Of a stretch of DNA of 64,000 nt, positions 53,579-64,000 are shown piece after piece. Within the stretch, counting starts at the first letter, position 1, and each line of letters starts with the position of its first letter. The position numbers and the translations under genes are program-made. The notes under the pieces were generated by a model. It made no database searches and had not been told where the DNA came from. It saw only the letters and a list, made by a program, of their open reading frames with translations. The DNA is taken from the NCBI RefSeq assembly GCF_000003815.2, contig NC_049996.1:438295-502294 (forward strand). The letters run 5' to 3'. This DNA comes from Branchiostoma floridae. Taxonomy: Eukaryota > Chordata > Leptocardii > Amphioxiformes > Branchiostomatidae.

Positions 53579-56500
53579 TCAGACAGTACTGCAGCTTGCT
53601 TCATCCTCACTATTCCTTCCTGTTGGTACATTTTGGTCCAAGTGTAGAACTTCTGAGCAGTCAAACTGTGCAGCGAATGATGCAACCATTGTGGGGATGG
53701 CGTCTTGGATTTTGATGTTATATCCAAGCTCCATGCTCAGCGAGGTCACGCCCTTTCCCACAATTCCACAGGGCACGATGTGGCGGAACCAGGTCATGTC
53801 AGGGTTACAGTTCAGGGCAAAGCCGTGTGTGGTGATGAACCTGCTACCATGGACTCCTGGAATAAAGTGGAAAAAATGTCTGGCTTAGAGAAATGGTAGA
53901 AAGGTAAAGGTAAAGATAAAGGTCCCATCAGGACTCTAGCCAGCATTGGTTTTCCGTCAATTGACGGAAATTCGCTTCATGTGACGGAAAAAATATAAAA
54001 CCAATCTGTCAACCTTGACGGACAAATATCCTTGGTGGAAGCTTAGTAGGCGGCTTGGGGACGCCGTCCATGGTCAGAAAACCACACTCTATTTGTTTTT
54101 GTTATGATTGTTGATGATTAAACATTAGAGCACAAGTCTTTGTCGGTGAATTTACCAACATTGCGCATGTCAGTATCAGTCATTTTTGGTAGACTTTGGC
54201 AGAGTCAGTTGAATTTTGAGACGATCGTAAACTATGTTACTTGGTGAGAAAGATCAGTGGGTACTGAAATCATGTATAACTTACTAGTATTGTTTATGGT
54301 CAATTGACCAGAATATAGTGGCCACCTGTCTATAGTGGACATATTTTTTCTATTCTCTTGAGTGGCTGCTATAGACAGGTTTGACTGTACTAGACTCAGT
54401 TGTTGTGGTGATTAGGCACGTCCTAACCCAAAAACTAACTCACCATTGAACTGAAACATATGGACAGTTCCTCTCACCTACAGCACAGATTTTCCTGTCC
54501 CCAACCCACACCCCCGTGTCTGGTGACGTCTGTGCCTGGATACCGAATGATTGACAGGTGCGGATCACGCTCTTCTCCAGCTGACAGATGTACCACTTCA
54601 TCGACTTCCTGGGAAGACAAGATTTACACTGTGAAAAATAGTGAAAAAGATCTTGTACCAGTTTAGCTCAAATGAAATCAATGAACATTTACTAATAGGC
54701 TATTCTTCCACTGGTTGTGACTGAGAAGACAGATGCTATGTCTGTATTACATGTATATACAGGTTCATTGTACCAGGGAAATTCAAGGACTTCTAAACTG
54801 ACGATGCCAAATGGCTTTAAGCCTTATGGCCAAACGGTTTAGCGTCTGGGTTTGTGAGCTGGCAGCCCAGAATCCGTGCAGGTTAGAATCCTGGGAGTCA
54901 AGATATTTGTATATATTGTTATCTCCATCTCCATGAAAAATGGAGATATAGTTTTGGGTGTATCTGTGTGTGTGTCTGTCTGTGTGTCTGTGTGTCCGGA
55001 TCTTTGTAGTGAGCATAACTCAAGAACCCCTTTATGGATTACGATGATATTTGGTTTGTGGGTAGGTGTTGGGAAGACAGGGGTCAAGGTCAATTTTGGG
55101 CCCCCTGGTATGTGACCTTGGTACTGCAGCAGTAATTCATTTTTTGGATATTTTGAACTGAATGTGCTATGGTCTTGATTTTTGGATGGCAGATAGCTTG
55201 TAACATAAGAGATATGAGGTGTATATTTGGTCCCCCTAGCAGGTTGCTCTAGAACTGCAGGGGCATTTTAGTCAAAATCTTCTAAGGAGGATAACTGAAG
55301 AAGGGAACGACAAATTTATAAGATATTTGGTATGTAAGCAGATTAGACAGAGATGCACATGATGAAGTGCAAATTATGCAAACTGACACTTAATTTGCAT
55401 ATTTAATGAGGAAAATCTGTATTTGCAGTGTTTCCTTTATAGAACTAAAATACACGTAATATGTGTAGTTTGTGGTAGGTGGAACATTATCAGATACCAA
55501 TTATGCAAATAAGTCCTTAATTTGCATAATTAAAACGAAATTGCCATAATTCATCGATGTGAATGAGAGGACAATCAACATAGTGACCTGCGTAGGTCAT
55601 TTACAGGTGTACAAAACTAAGCACAGATTATGCAAATGTGGAAGACATTTACATAATCAGATTATTTCATGGAGATATGAGGTCTCCGAACTCTTATTTC
55701 TGTCTGTTTATACTCCCTTCTTCTCATATTAAACCCCAAGACTTTTGAGGCGGGTCACTTAAAACCGCTGGACTACACACACTTAGTTGCCAGATAACCA
55801 TTCTTTTTTTCTATATTTCATAAAACATAAATATTGACAAGCAGAGACTTTCCCCACCTGAAATGTGCCAGGTTTATTACTGGATAAACCACCAGTTGCC
55901 CTGGGCCATGGTATGTTATCAGTCCCCCTCTGTTAGTTCTGCAACGCAAATATCATACAAATTTAGCTTAATTAACACACTATAACATTAACATCTATTA
56001 TCATAATACCGGTACGTTTACGACGATTTCTCTAGCCATACTGATTTGACAAATTGTCAACGCATCATTTTCTCCAGTTACATGTTGCTGTTATAGGTTA
56101 CCCTTGCCACTTCTTCTGTGTAACTTTTCTGCCACTCTTGTCCTGCTGAAAGCGTAATATTGTAATTGTAACACGCCGCGGAATTACACGGCGAACGGGC
56201 GCGTGGTTGGGAGGGGGTACAAAATACCGGTAGGAAGAAACACGGCACAATTAACTGCCGCTATGTACATTTATACATCCTCTGATGTTCCTTCCTTTTC
56301 TGTCAATAAATGCATAAAACATAAACCTGCATGAGCATACAAAATGTCATGAGAAAACGGACGTATACAGTCAAGAATTTTCATTTAACTTCTGTCCGTC
56401 ACAACCGCTATGACGTAACACTTCACTGCTAGCGTAGATATAAAAATGGCGGGAAAATGGCTGCGTACGTTCAATTTTGCCCATTCAGTCGTAGATCCGG

Positions 56501-57400
56501 GCTATTATGCAACGGTTCTTCACACTTTTACATGAGTTGTAGGTCACCAACAGAAATTCAAGATTGTTGTTGAATCATGTTCGTCTTGTGCCGTGAGCAT
56601 GTGTAATTATGATCTATATAAATTTGGCAATGAATGTGACAGTGTGTTCGTCCCACGACGAGCTGCCTACCCCGAAATTAAAAAAAAAGTATACTGAAAA
56701 CTTTTGGCCTTGTTGTCTTCGAATGCATTGTTATCGATGCTTTGTAAATGGTGTATTGGACACCTAGATGTCTGAAGTGTGCACAGCTCAGAAATAACTA
56801 TTGTTGCATGTGTAGATCTCTTTAAGTTCCAGTATTTTTAATCTACCGGTATAAGTCTTACTACCGGTATTATGCCAATGCATGTTACATTATTGAATGT
56901 GAGTGATCGAATGACCGATTGCTGACATCACATATAGCAAGGGTGTTACACATCCTTGCATGTACTTAAACAATTTTCCTTTTACATGATAAAAGAAAAA
57001 TGTACGGGAAAGAGTGATGAAAGTTTGGATGAGATTTAATAGGTTGAAACAAAGTTCACAAATGTTACACCACAACAAGAGTAGTGACAGCTCACGCGCG
57101 CCGCCTAGCGGTTTATCTGAGAACCTACCTACCTAACTATTACCTAACATCCTAACCTTACCTATGAAACTCGGCGCCTAATTTCTTGAGTCTGTCCTCC
57201 TCAGAGTCCGAATACTGCCCTGTCCTGTGCCCTGTGGTATAAACCGGGTGATGTTCACACAGAAGTAACGTGTCTTTCGCTGGTTCCGATGTTTTGCCGG
57301 CCAGTCCGTCCAAATGTTGCCGCTGAAGTTGTTCCTGCGCCCGCAAACCCTCAGAGTACGAAATTCTCCCCAAATTCCTCACGTAAAGAACCCGATTCAT
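53579..57400 (-). CDS. LIPT2: Octanoyl-[acyl-carrier-protein]:protein octanoyltransferase (LipB family)
   Basis: Mitochondrial enzyme that moves octanoyl groups from acyl carrier protein to lipoyl domains, the first step of lipoate synthesis. Four exons: 57400-57162, 55938-55858, 54608-54478 and 53856-53579, all GT-AG and in phase, giving 242 residues (human LIPT2 is 231). Family motifs are complete: [35 protein letters not shown], the catalytic lysine K146 in DRKICAVG, then HGFALN, and the catalytic cysteine C180 in VPCGI. The 34-residue spacing between K146 and C180 equals that in characterised bacterial LipB (K142/C176 in M. tuberculosis). The start [12 protein letters not shown] is the only ATG before the conserved LGR-like segment; it would give a short or non-classical mitochondrial presequence. 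Confidence 0.95.
53929..54124 (-). mobile_element. hAT-type MITE, truncated copy
   Basis: Starts CAGGACTCTAGCCAGC and then follows the reverse complement of the same family (TTCCGTCAATTGACGGAAAT, GGCTTGGGGACGCCGTCCAT) until similarity is lost near 54124. It lies in the LIPT2 intron before exon 4. No second end or target duplication is seen. Confidence 0.75.
54900..55700. repeat. Probable dispersed repeat in LIPT2 intron 2
   Basis: It starts with a TATCTCCATCTCCATGAAAA and ATGGAGATATAG hairpin, then a TG/TC-rich stretch, then ACTCAAGAACCCCTTTATGG. It ends near TTTCATGGAGATATGAGGT, which echoes the start in inverse. Several ATTATGCAAA/TTTGCATAAT blocks occur inside. Not coding. Confidence 0.45.
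55939..57161. other. LIPT2 intron 1 with GC-rich patch
   Basis: Mostly featureless. A CpG-rich patch at about 56170-56480 contains CACGCCGCGG, GAACGGGCGCGTGG, TGACGTAA (56411-56418) and AAAATGGCGGGAAAATGGC. See findings. Confidence 0.45.
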
Positions 57401-57545
57401 GACTCAAGATAAGTTTCTGATATTCTAAACCACAGCTTTCGCTCAAAAATATCTACAATGTTCATAAAATCGACTTTTTTGATGATCAAAACAGCAGACG
57501 ACCTATTTTTCTACCGGGGGCAGCCATCTTGAATTACAAAGCGTA
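57401..57545 (-). promoter_or_regulatory. LIPT2: LIPT2 proximal promoter with YY1-like core
   Basis: The stretch immediately upstream of the LIPT2 ATG contains CAGCCATCTTG at 57521-57531 (CAAGATGGCTG on the coding strand), the same core seen upstream of SETD2. No TATA box. The 57546-58424 stretch beyond it shows no gene or clear repeat. Confidence 0.4.
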
Positions 57546-58424
57546 AAGGGAAGGAATGAGCTAAAGGGGTAGTTCAATAACAAACATAATGATGAATCAT
57601 ATTCAAAGAAATCTAAAGGTTCAAGGGAGCCTTCATTACATCAAAATATGTCAATAAAAGTATGTGTATGGAAAACATTAGTAATTATTTTGTCTATTTG
57701 TTCCATACTGTTGAAAATTTGGATCCAACAGTCTCTAATGGATTGTCCCTTTATTTGGGTTAAAGGTCATAATTTAGAAGTGGCGGGAACCATTTCTCAC
57801 AGGGTTTTAGAGTAGGGTAGAGTTCATTCGCCCAGGTAGGAATTCTGGTTTCCATTTTGGGCCGCTTTTTAAGAAAAATTTCCTGTCATTTCTGGTCTGT
57901 GTGTGTTGTAGTTGTGTCTGTAGTTATGTATAACTCGGATGTCTTTCCTTGAATAATATTTACGGTTCTAAAATCTGGGCTTGTTTGCACAAAGGTATGT
58001 CATCTTCTGGCGTAACATTAACAGATCATGGGATAGTTTGGCCCATTTTTCTCGGGGCTAGACCCAGTGCTCAACCTATGAATGTACAATCATAGCAAAA
58101 GACATGACACCATAAAAGATGATAAATTATTAGATTTCAAATGATTATGTTATGCAATGAAATTGATAAAGTGGCTAACGTTACGAAAAATGATGTACGA
58201 AAATCAAGCTTTTTGTGTAAGTTTAGAAAGGGGTGTATTGGGGCCTTGATAAACTTAACTATGGCATCCAAGTTGATATTTGATTGTTCGTCATATTCTA
58301 TTTACCTCTATTAACTTGATTTTAATACATTGCAGACGTTAAGATCATAATCAATTCTATTGCTTGTGGCAGTATTTTTTCAGTACAACTTTCATCGAAT
58401 AATGTATTCATTCCTATGTCGACC

Positions 58425-58952
58425 TTAGGCCACAGCAAGTAAATTTTATGGATGACATCCTATGCAGAGTGCAAAAATAATGAGATAGCGCGAAAAAAAA
58501 CAAGATGGGTAAAAAAAAACAAGATGGCTAAATTTTCAAAATAGACACCATAAACATTGTATAACAAGATTTGAAGTGACAAAATGTGGCATAATTATCA
58601 CAACTAACTAGGCATTCATTCCTGTATCAAAGAAGTTGAAATAGTGTAGTAAAAGTGACACTAGTGTGGTACACTGGCATCACTTGCCATTAGCTGGCAA
58701 CTACAGTGACTGTCATGGCTTCCATATTGGCGGTACTTTCACAACTGTCCAACAAGCACCTATAGTCATGGCTACCTCCCTAGTGTCACTTCTACAAGTA
58801 TGATTATTAGGCTACAACACAACATGTTTGCCTATTTTGGTCTATCTGACCATCCCTGAAGAGGAAAAAAATTCTTGTTTTTTTTTCTGAAATCAGGCAA
58901 AAATTAATGCGCACGCTGATGTCATCCATAAAATTTACTTGCTGTGGCCTTA
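58425..58952. mobile_element. Inverted-repeat element next to acetyltransferase start
   Basis: Left end TTAGGCCACAGCAAGTAAAT and right end ATTTACTTGCTGTGGCCTTA are inverted over about 35 bases (through GGATGACATC/GATGTCATCC). Length 528 bp. The right end stops 10 bases before the ATG at 58963, so the proximal promoter or 5' UTR of that gene is transposon-derived. Confidence 0.8.
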
Positions 58953-58962
58953 CACAGTAAAC

Positions 58963-61844
58963 ATGACATCAGAGAACGTTGTTATACGTGCGGCCCGTCC
59001 AGAGGACTGTGGAGAAATCCTCCGCATGATAAAGGTAGGGGAACATCGTTGAATCATGTCTTTGAAAATGAAACAGCTTCTTGTATTACAAAATGTTATC
59101 ATTCCATTACTACACTCAGCACAAAAAGTTTGGAATATCAACTTCGGTTGATCATATTTCTGTTGTTTCTGCATCAATTTCAATATATTATATACCTATA
59201 GAAAGCTTGCATGATTTTCTTTCCAATGGTACCAAACTCATTATCAGTGTTAACTCATGGAACATACACTAGGCCTGCTAACGTGAGTGGGTCACGAAAA
59301 AAAAGTGCCCAAATTCCCCCGTTTTTGTTGAAAACTTTATCGTCCGGTTGTTATGGCCGCGGGTGACAATGATTCAATCAATCCGTTTTTCACCTAACGT
59401 TTGGTATACAGAACATCCAAGTGTCTTTTTAGCATATCTGAGTAGAGTATCTTAAGAGTGTAAATTCATGGAACGAGCACCAGGCCTGCTTACGTACAGG
59501 GGGTTCTAAAGATAAAGTGCCAAAATTACCCTACTAAAGTCAATCACTCCATTCTGCTCATTTTCTTCTGTCGGTATTGACTTGTGAATGAAGGCAAGTT
59601 GAATAAACAGGACATGTCAATCAAAGCTACTGTTACTCTTTATTCAAGCAAAAAATCCGAACCATGGCAAGAGGTGGTCAATCGAGTGCTAGCCATAAGC
59701 CATAGGAAGGCTATTCCACCCTAAGACTGTACTCCAGCATTCAATGGTCCTTGCTCTGTGTGGACTGGTGTTGTAATCTTGCATTGACATTTAGTCCAAT
59801 ATTGAAAGGGTAGAATATTGCTACTGGATGGAGGATGGTGTCCCTATATCTCACCACATTGGAGTTGCCTGGAATGATGACGAGTCTTGTTTTTCCTATG
59901 GCGGTTATACCGCCCCACACCATGACGCTGCCTCCACCACCAAATGCCGAAAGTTACTCTTGACTTGTCAGCGTGCGGTTCTCCATGCCGCATCCGCGCT
60001 TTGATTCTGCCATCCAACTATCGAAAGGGCACATATACTCTACTCAACCTTTATGTTCCGTATACCAAGTGTGAAGTGAAAAGAGGATTGATTGAAGCAG
60101 TGACACATGCGCCAATATCAACAGGACGATACAGTGTTGAACAGAAGTAGGGGAATTTGGGCACTTTTTTTCGTGACCCTGGTAAGCAGGCCTTGTGCTC
60201 GTTTTCTGTGTATAAAACCATGATAAGTTTGATACCATAGGAAAGAAAATCACACAAGCTTTCTATTGATATATAATATATTGAAATTGATCCATAGATA
60301 ACGGAAATATGATATACCAAAGTTGATATTCCAAACTTTTTGTGCCGAGTGTAGTATACACCTTTCTCACGCGGCGGCCATGATAGATCTAAAACGAGTT
60401 CAATGAGGCAAACAAAAGACTATCCATCATAATTAGCAGTTCAACGAATGATAGCCCATCAATTAGGAAAGCGACCAATAAGAGATTTGGCTGCATGTCC
60501 GTCAAATATTTGCATTACTAATGTTTTTATTTTGCATCTCTTAGGGGACTATGGGGTCAGACTATGATACTCTAAATTGCTACATCTTTCGGTGCATAAC
60601 ACTAGTTATTATATTTATTATTTGATCTTATATTGTGAAAATTTGTGTGGTTTGTGGGAAATCTAAATGGCAGCTGATTTTAGAAATAAGTTTTGTCTGT
60701 TTGCCTCATTGACCTCGTCTTCGATCTATCATGGCCGCCGCGTGAGAAAGGTGTATATAATGCTGGTTCACCTTTATTCGCAGGGTAGCCCATATCCGTT
60801 GTATTTAAAAATAAATCATTTAGAGATTTCAAGTTGACTGACTGTGGTTCGAATTGCAATATTTCGAATACATCACAATTTGAAACCACTGCCCATCGAC
60901 TTGATATCCCTAGATACTAAAATGTTGAATGCAACGGATATAGGTTACCCCACAAATAAAGGTGAACCAGCGTTAGTTTTACTTAAACAGAAATCACTCA
61001 AGCAGAAAACAGTACGTCAATACAAAATGTAGTAGTCTTATCATTAGTGTCTCTTTAAACAATATCATATAGATAATTGTTATTCTAGTAAGTAAAATGA
61101 CTGATAGTATTCTTTAACTGCAGGAGTTAGCAGTGTATGAACAGATGGCTGAAAAAGCTACCCTGACTGAAGAATGTAAGTACAGAATTTGTTAAAGCAC
61201 ATTTTGCAATCCCGTTGATTCTTTTCTTTCTTTCTGTGCACATGCCAATATTACATTTGTATAAAAATCGATGTTTCTAGAGATTATCATCAATATGATT
61301 AAATCAACATGGTCAAAAGTAAAGTAGAAAGCATATCAAGACATGATCAATTTACTGATAGTTTAAGAAGAAGACAATACAAGAAGATACTGTAAAGGCA
61401 TTTAAGTTCACGGGGATTTAATTTCGCGGTAGCGGGAAATAGGACTTTTCGCGGTGGTTTTAATTTCGCGGTAGCACCATGCACTGTAGTATCTTAATGC
61501 CCTGGAAAAATGTTCGCGGTGGTTTTAAATTCGCGGTGAAATGGCCGCCGCGAAAACCGCGAATCTGAATCCAACGCGAACATTTATGCATTTACAGTAA
61601 TACAAGAAGACAATCACTAGACATTGTTAACTTCATTTTTACATTGAGTTATCTATTGTTTCAGCATTGCGAGAAGATGCATTTGGAGACCATCCATACT
61701 ACAGAGCGCTTGTAGCAGAGACGAGCTCAGGTTTAACAGAGGAGACCAGGCTGATTGGCTATGCCATGTACTACTTCTGCTACTGCCCATGGTTAGGGAG
61801 GGGCATTTATCTTGAGGACTTCTATGTGGAGCCTGCTTACAGAG
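58963..61844 (+). CDS. Diamine (spermidine/spermine) N1-acetyltransferase-like, N-terminal part
   Basis: GNAT-fold acetyltransferase of the SAT1/SAT2 family, which acetylates polyamines or related amines from acetyl-CoA. Exons are 58963-59034 (MTSENVVIRAARPEDCGEIL), 61124-61175 (ELAVYEQMAEKATLTEE) and 61665-61844 (REDAFGDHPYYRALVAE, IGYAMYYFCYCPWLGRGIYL, EDFYVEPAYR). Junctions are GT-AG and in phase, giving 101 residues. This matches human SAT1 from VIRPATAADCSDIL through LYLEDFFVMSDYR, stopping just before the acetyl-CoA pyrophosphate loop (RGFGIG in SAT1). No good exon for the remaining roughly 70 residues is seen before 64000. Either the next exon lies beyond the window, or the copy is broken after 61844 (see the separate entry). 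SAT1 and SAT2 cannot be told apart from this part. Confidence 0.85.
59113..60351 (-). mobile_element. Tc1-like transposon, decayed
   Basis: A 1239-bp element flanked by TA (59111-59112, 60352-60353). The terminal inverted repeats exceed 200 bp and start CACTCAGCACAAAAAGTTTGG / CACTCGGCACAAAAAGTTTGG. A minus-strand frame at 59741-59923 reads MVWGGITAIGKTRLVIIPGN and RYRDTILHP, the hallmark WGGI block of Tc1 transposases. The remainder of the coding region is deleted or broken. It lies in intron 1 of the acetyltransferase gene. Confidence 0.85.
60357..60757. mobile_element. Inverted-repeat MITE
   Basis: Left TACACCTTTCTCACGCGGCG and right CGCCGCGTGAGAAAGGTGTA are inverted, and the match continues through GGCCATGATAGATC. 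It lies directly beside the Tc1-like element. Non-coding. Confidence 0.75.
60761..60972. mobile_element. Short inverted-repeat MITE
   Basis: Left TGCTGGTTCACCTTTATTCG and right AATAAAGGTGAACCAGCG are inverted. The match continues inward to ATATCCGTTG/CAACGGATAT. Non-coding, 212 bp. Confidence 0.75.
61388..61599. mobile_element. TACTGTAAATGCA MITE, copy 7
   Basis: Ends TACTGTAAAGGCATTTAAG and TGCATTTACAGTA, with several TTCGCGGT blocks inside. Lies in the second intron of the acetyltransferase gene, 66 bases before exon 3. Confidence 0.8.
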
Positions 61845-62099
61845 GTATTGTCTTAGACAATTCAGCATTGGACATACAGTCAAAGCTGGCCAAGGAGACT
61901 AATGGCTCGTTCTCATTTAAATGTCGAAATGCTGTCGCCTGACTTTACGCCTTGATATGGAGCAAATTATAGACAACATCACTGGTTCCTTCATTTTTCC
62001 ACAACCCCTGTAATGTTTTACAAAAGATGCACCACAACATTCGTAGAGGTTGATGAATTAGAAGATTATTATAGCCACGGGTGGGATTTCACACCCTAA
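61845..62099 (+). pseudogene. Possible decayed C-terminal part of the acetyltransferase
   Basis: Directly after TAYR-type exon 3 the frame continues as GIVLDNSALDIQSKLAKETN to a TGA at 61940. The spacing from YRG to KLAKET is the same as from YRG to QVAMRC in human SAT1, but the RGxGIG acetyl-CoA loop is absent. About 76 bases on, in a different frame, 62001-62099 reads TTPVMFYKRCTTTFVEVDEL and ends at TAA; FYKR is the conserved SAT motif in INFYKRRGA. So remnants of two C-terminal blocks appear in the right order, but separated by stops and a frameshift. It could be real decay, a locally misassembled stretch, or chance similarity next to a true splice donor (GGTATT at 61845). Confidence 0.4.
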
Positions 62100-62287
62100 A
62101 AAAATGGCTGTCGCCTGAGAAGAAACAAAGAATTCAAATAGTAGCCAAAAATGTAACAATTCAGTTCCCAGAATGATTGTTCGGCAGGTGAAACCAGCTA
62201 CCCAGGCCCTCTGCCCGATCACGTCAGATCGCTCCTGTCACTGATCTTGGAAGCTGTGTGAGGTGGTTTATGCCTGTCGCCAGATTC

Positions 62288-62664
62288 TGTAACAAACGTT
62301 ACCACCACTAGTACGATGGTTGCCACGGTTATATTATGCACGTATAAGACTAGAAATGGCCGTTTTTGTGACGCTGTACAGTTTTTCTGGCTTTCTAAAG
62401 AAACAAGAAAGGGTTGGTGACTGTCATTTGTATCTCACCATGCTTAACAAAATGTTGTACAGAGATGACTGTAACAAACGTTACCATTGTTCGATGCTGT
62501 CTAAGCTTTCTATTTGACCTGGTGTAAAAAAGCTACCCACTTTTCAAATGTCCCTAGGGACATCCACTTATACCTAAATGATGTAGTCAATAAGGTACGT
62601 CCTTTTGAAGAAAACAGGGTAAAGTCTACTGTTGTAACAAACGTTACCGGTAACGTTTGTTACA
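62288..62664. repeat. TGTAACAAACGTTACC repeats with a perfect palindrome
   Basis: The 16-mer TGTAACAAACGTTACC occurs at 62288, 62470 and 62633. The third copy is followed at once by its exact inverse (62649-62664), making a 32-base perfect palindrome. Confidence 0.85.
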
Positions 62665-64000
62665 TGCCCTGTAATGTATTATCAATGGGACCGAAAATAA
62701 TAAGTTGCCATTTTTTGGCTATGGTTAAAAGAGGAATTTTCCCAAACAACCAAGTAGTTTTCAGTGAAAATAAAGCCGATCTATTTTCGACCAAAAAAAT
62801 GCCATTTTCGACATTTCAATGAGAACGAGTGTAATAGGATATTTTCCAGGTGGTCAGGTGGTCATTATAGACAAGGTTCTTAATGATTGACAATGTGTCA
62901 ATGGGAAAAATAATGTACAAGACCACCATATAGTTGTCACATTGGCCAGGTGGTCCTTAAGTAATGTATGTTAGAGGTCACAGGTCATCAATGTGCAGGT
63001 TTGATTGTACCAGTCTTGTAAGTTTATCAGTACAAATGTTATACAATACACTTTGTATATGACTATGTTAAGATCTAATATGTATGTATGTAAACTTTTA
63101 TGTATCTTTAGTTGTACAAGACCTTCAGAAGTTCTTAATATATACATTTGTTGTGTCAAGATTTGTATTTTTGAAACTTGAGTTTCTAAAGATAGTGCTA
63201 GGTTTTCTATGGCCTCTTTGATATTTCACAAGTGAAGACTGTGGCCACATGTGACAGACCTCATAATACTAGTAACGGGAGGTGCCCCAACACGGTACGC
63301 TTTTTCTTGCGCTCAAAGTCATGGCGCTCCATCGCTAGTTGTCTGAGAGTGGTCAAATTTTGATGACTGAATTTTTTACACATAGATTTGAACAACATAC
63401 TTGAATAAGAAATGCATTCATGTGGTTCATGAACCTTTCTCGCTGCATGTTACAAGCGGCAAACACTGTGAGACAATTTCGTGTATGTAACCTTCCAATT
63501 TTGTGCTACGCTGGACAGTGTGCCTAACTCGGTACGCTTTTTTTTACATTTTGCTCTCTTCAGAAGTAAGTGGTAAATTTAAGTACACAGAAAAAAATTA
63601 ATAATATGATATTTTAGCTTTCTTTTGACAGTAAAATCGTGACTGTATGTACTTCTTGTCTCACATGACGAAGGCTGTACCTAGAACAATCCAGCTCATG
63701 TTTTTACGGGCAATGGGCTGAATGCACTGATTGTGAATGCCCGACTAAAAAAACCATTACGAAAAAAAGACACCGCTAACATCAACAAAACTCGGTCTGA
63801 TCATATGAAAATATCATCTACATCTCTCTATCAAGTCTTATTTTCATAGACAGCACGAATCATTTGTTACAGTCAAATAAATCTTGGAGCGTACTCTAGT
63901 CTGTCACCTTCACGGCCACACTCCCTCGGGAGTACAATGGTGGCAATGTTTATGTCGCTTCCTTTTGGTTGCTTTTCTACTCAACAGAAATTTGAAGACC
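62665..64000. other. Right-edge sequence without a recognised gene
   Basis: No acetyltransferase exon was found. CACGGTACGCTTTTTCTTG (near 63293) and CTCGGTACGCTTTTTTTT (near 63528) are related blocks about 235 bases apart in the same orientation, probably part of a repeat. Confidence 0.4.

Overview
The window looks like draft chordate genomic DNA, most likely an amphioxus (Branchiostoma). It is AT-rich, genes are split by many GT-AG introns, and two assembly gaps of Ns are present (45135-45234 and 50230-50656). The species call is an inference from invertebrate-deuterostome-like protein sequences and many small inverted-repeat transposons; no search was run.

Four protein-coding genes can be read. 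(1) SETD2, the histone H3K36 methyltransferase, lies on the minus strand. Twenty-two coding exons run from the start codon at 21341 down to 799 and join in phase into 2217 codons; the WW and SRI domains must lie beyond the left edge. (2) A Frizzled receptor of the 1/2/7 class lies on the plus strand, complete in three coding exons (23837-24778, 41818-41926, 42285-42919; 561 residues) with a 17-kb first intron. (3) LIPT2, mitochondrial octanoyltransferase, lies on the minus strand, complete in four exons (57400 down to 53579; 242 residues). (4) A diamine acetyltransferase (SAT1/SAT2-like) gene lies on the plus strand with three exons (58963-61844); its C-terminal part is missing or broken. SETD2 and Frizzled are head to head, Frizzled and LIPT2 tail to tail, and LIPT2 and the acetyltransferase head to head. 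The genes are functionally unrelated: chromatin, Wnt reception, lipoate synthesis and polyamine catabolism.

The space between exons is full of mobile DNA: a MITE family with TACTGTAAATGCA ends (seven copies), a hAT-type MITE with 8-bp target duplications (two intact copies and one fragment), a MITE with a 9-bp duplication, tRNA-derived SINEs (one split by another MITE), a Tc1-like element, and two related AGGCCACA-ended inverted-repeat elements.

The most striking structure is at 47182-53213. A mariner remnant is interrupted by a 5.4-kb foldback-like element whose long inverted arms consist of a 64-bp satellite (about 19 copies on the left, 13 on the right). It is flanked by the 8-bp duplication CCTCAATA. 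A second notable feature is in SETD2: the tails of two different exons, with their splice donors, have been duplicated inside the following introns, once as a 13-copy 57-bp array and once as a diverged triplication.
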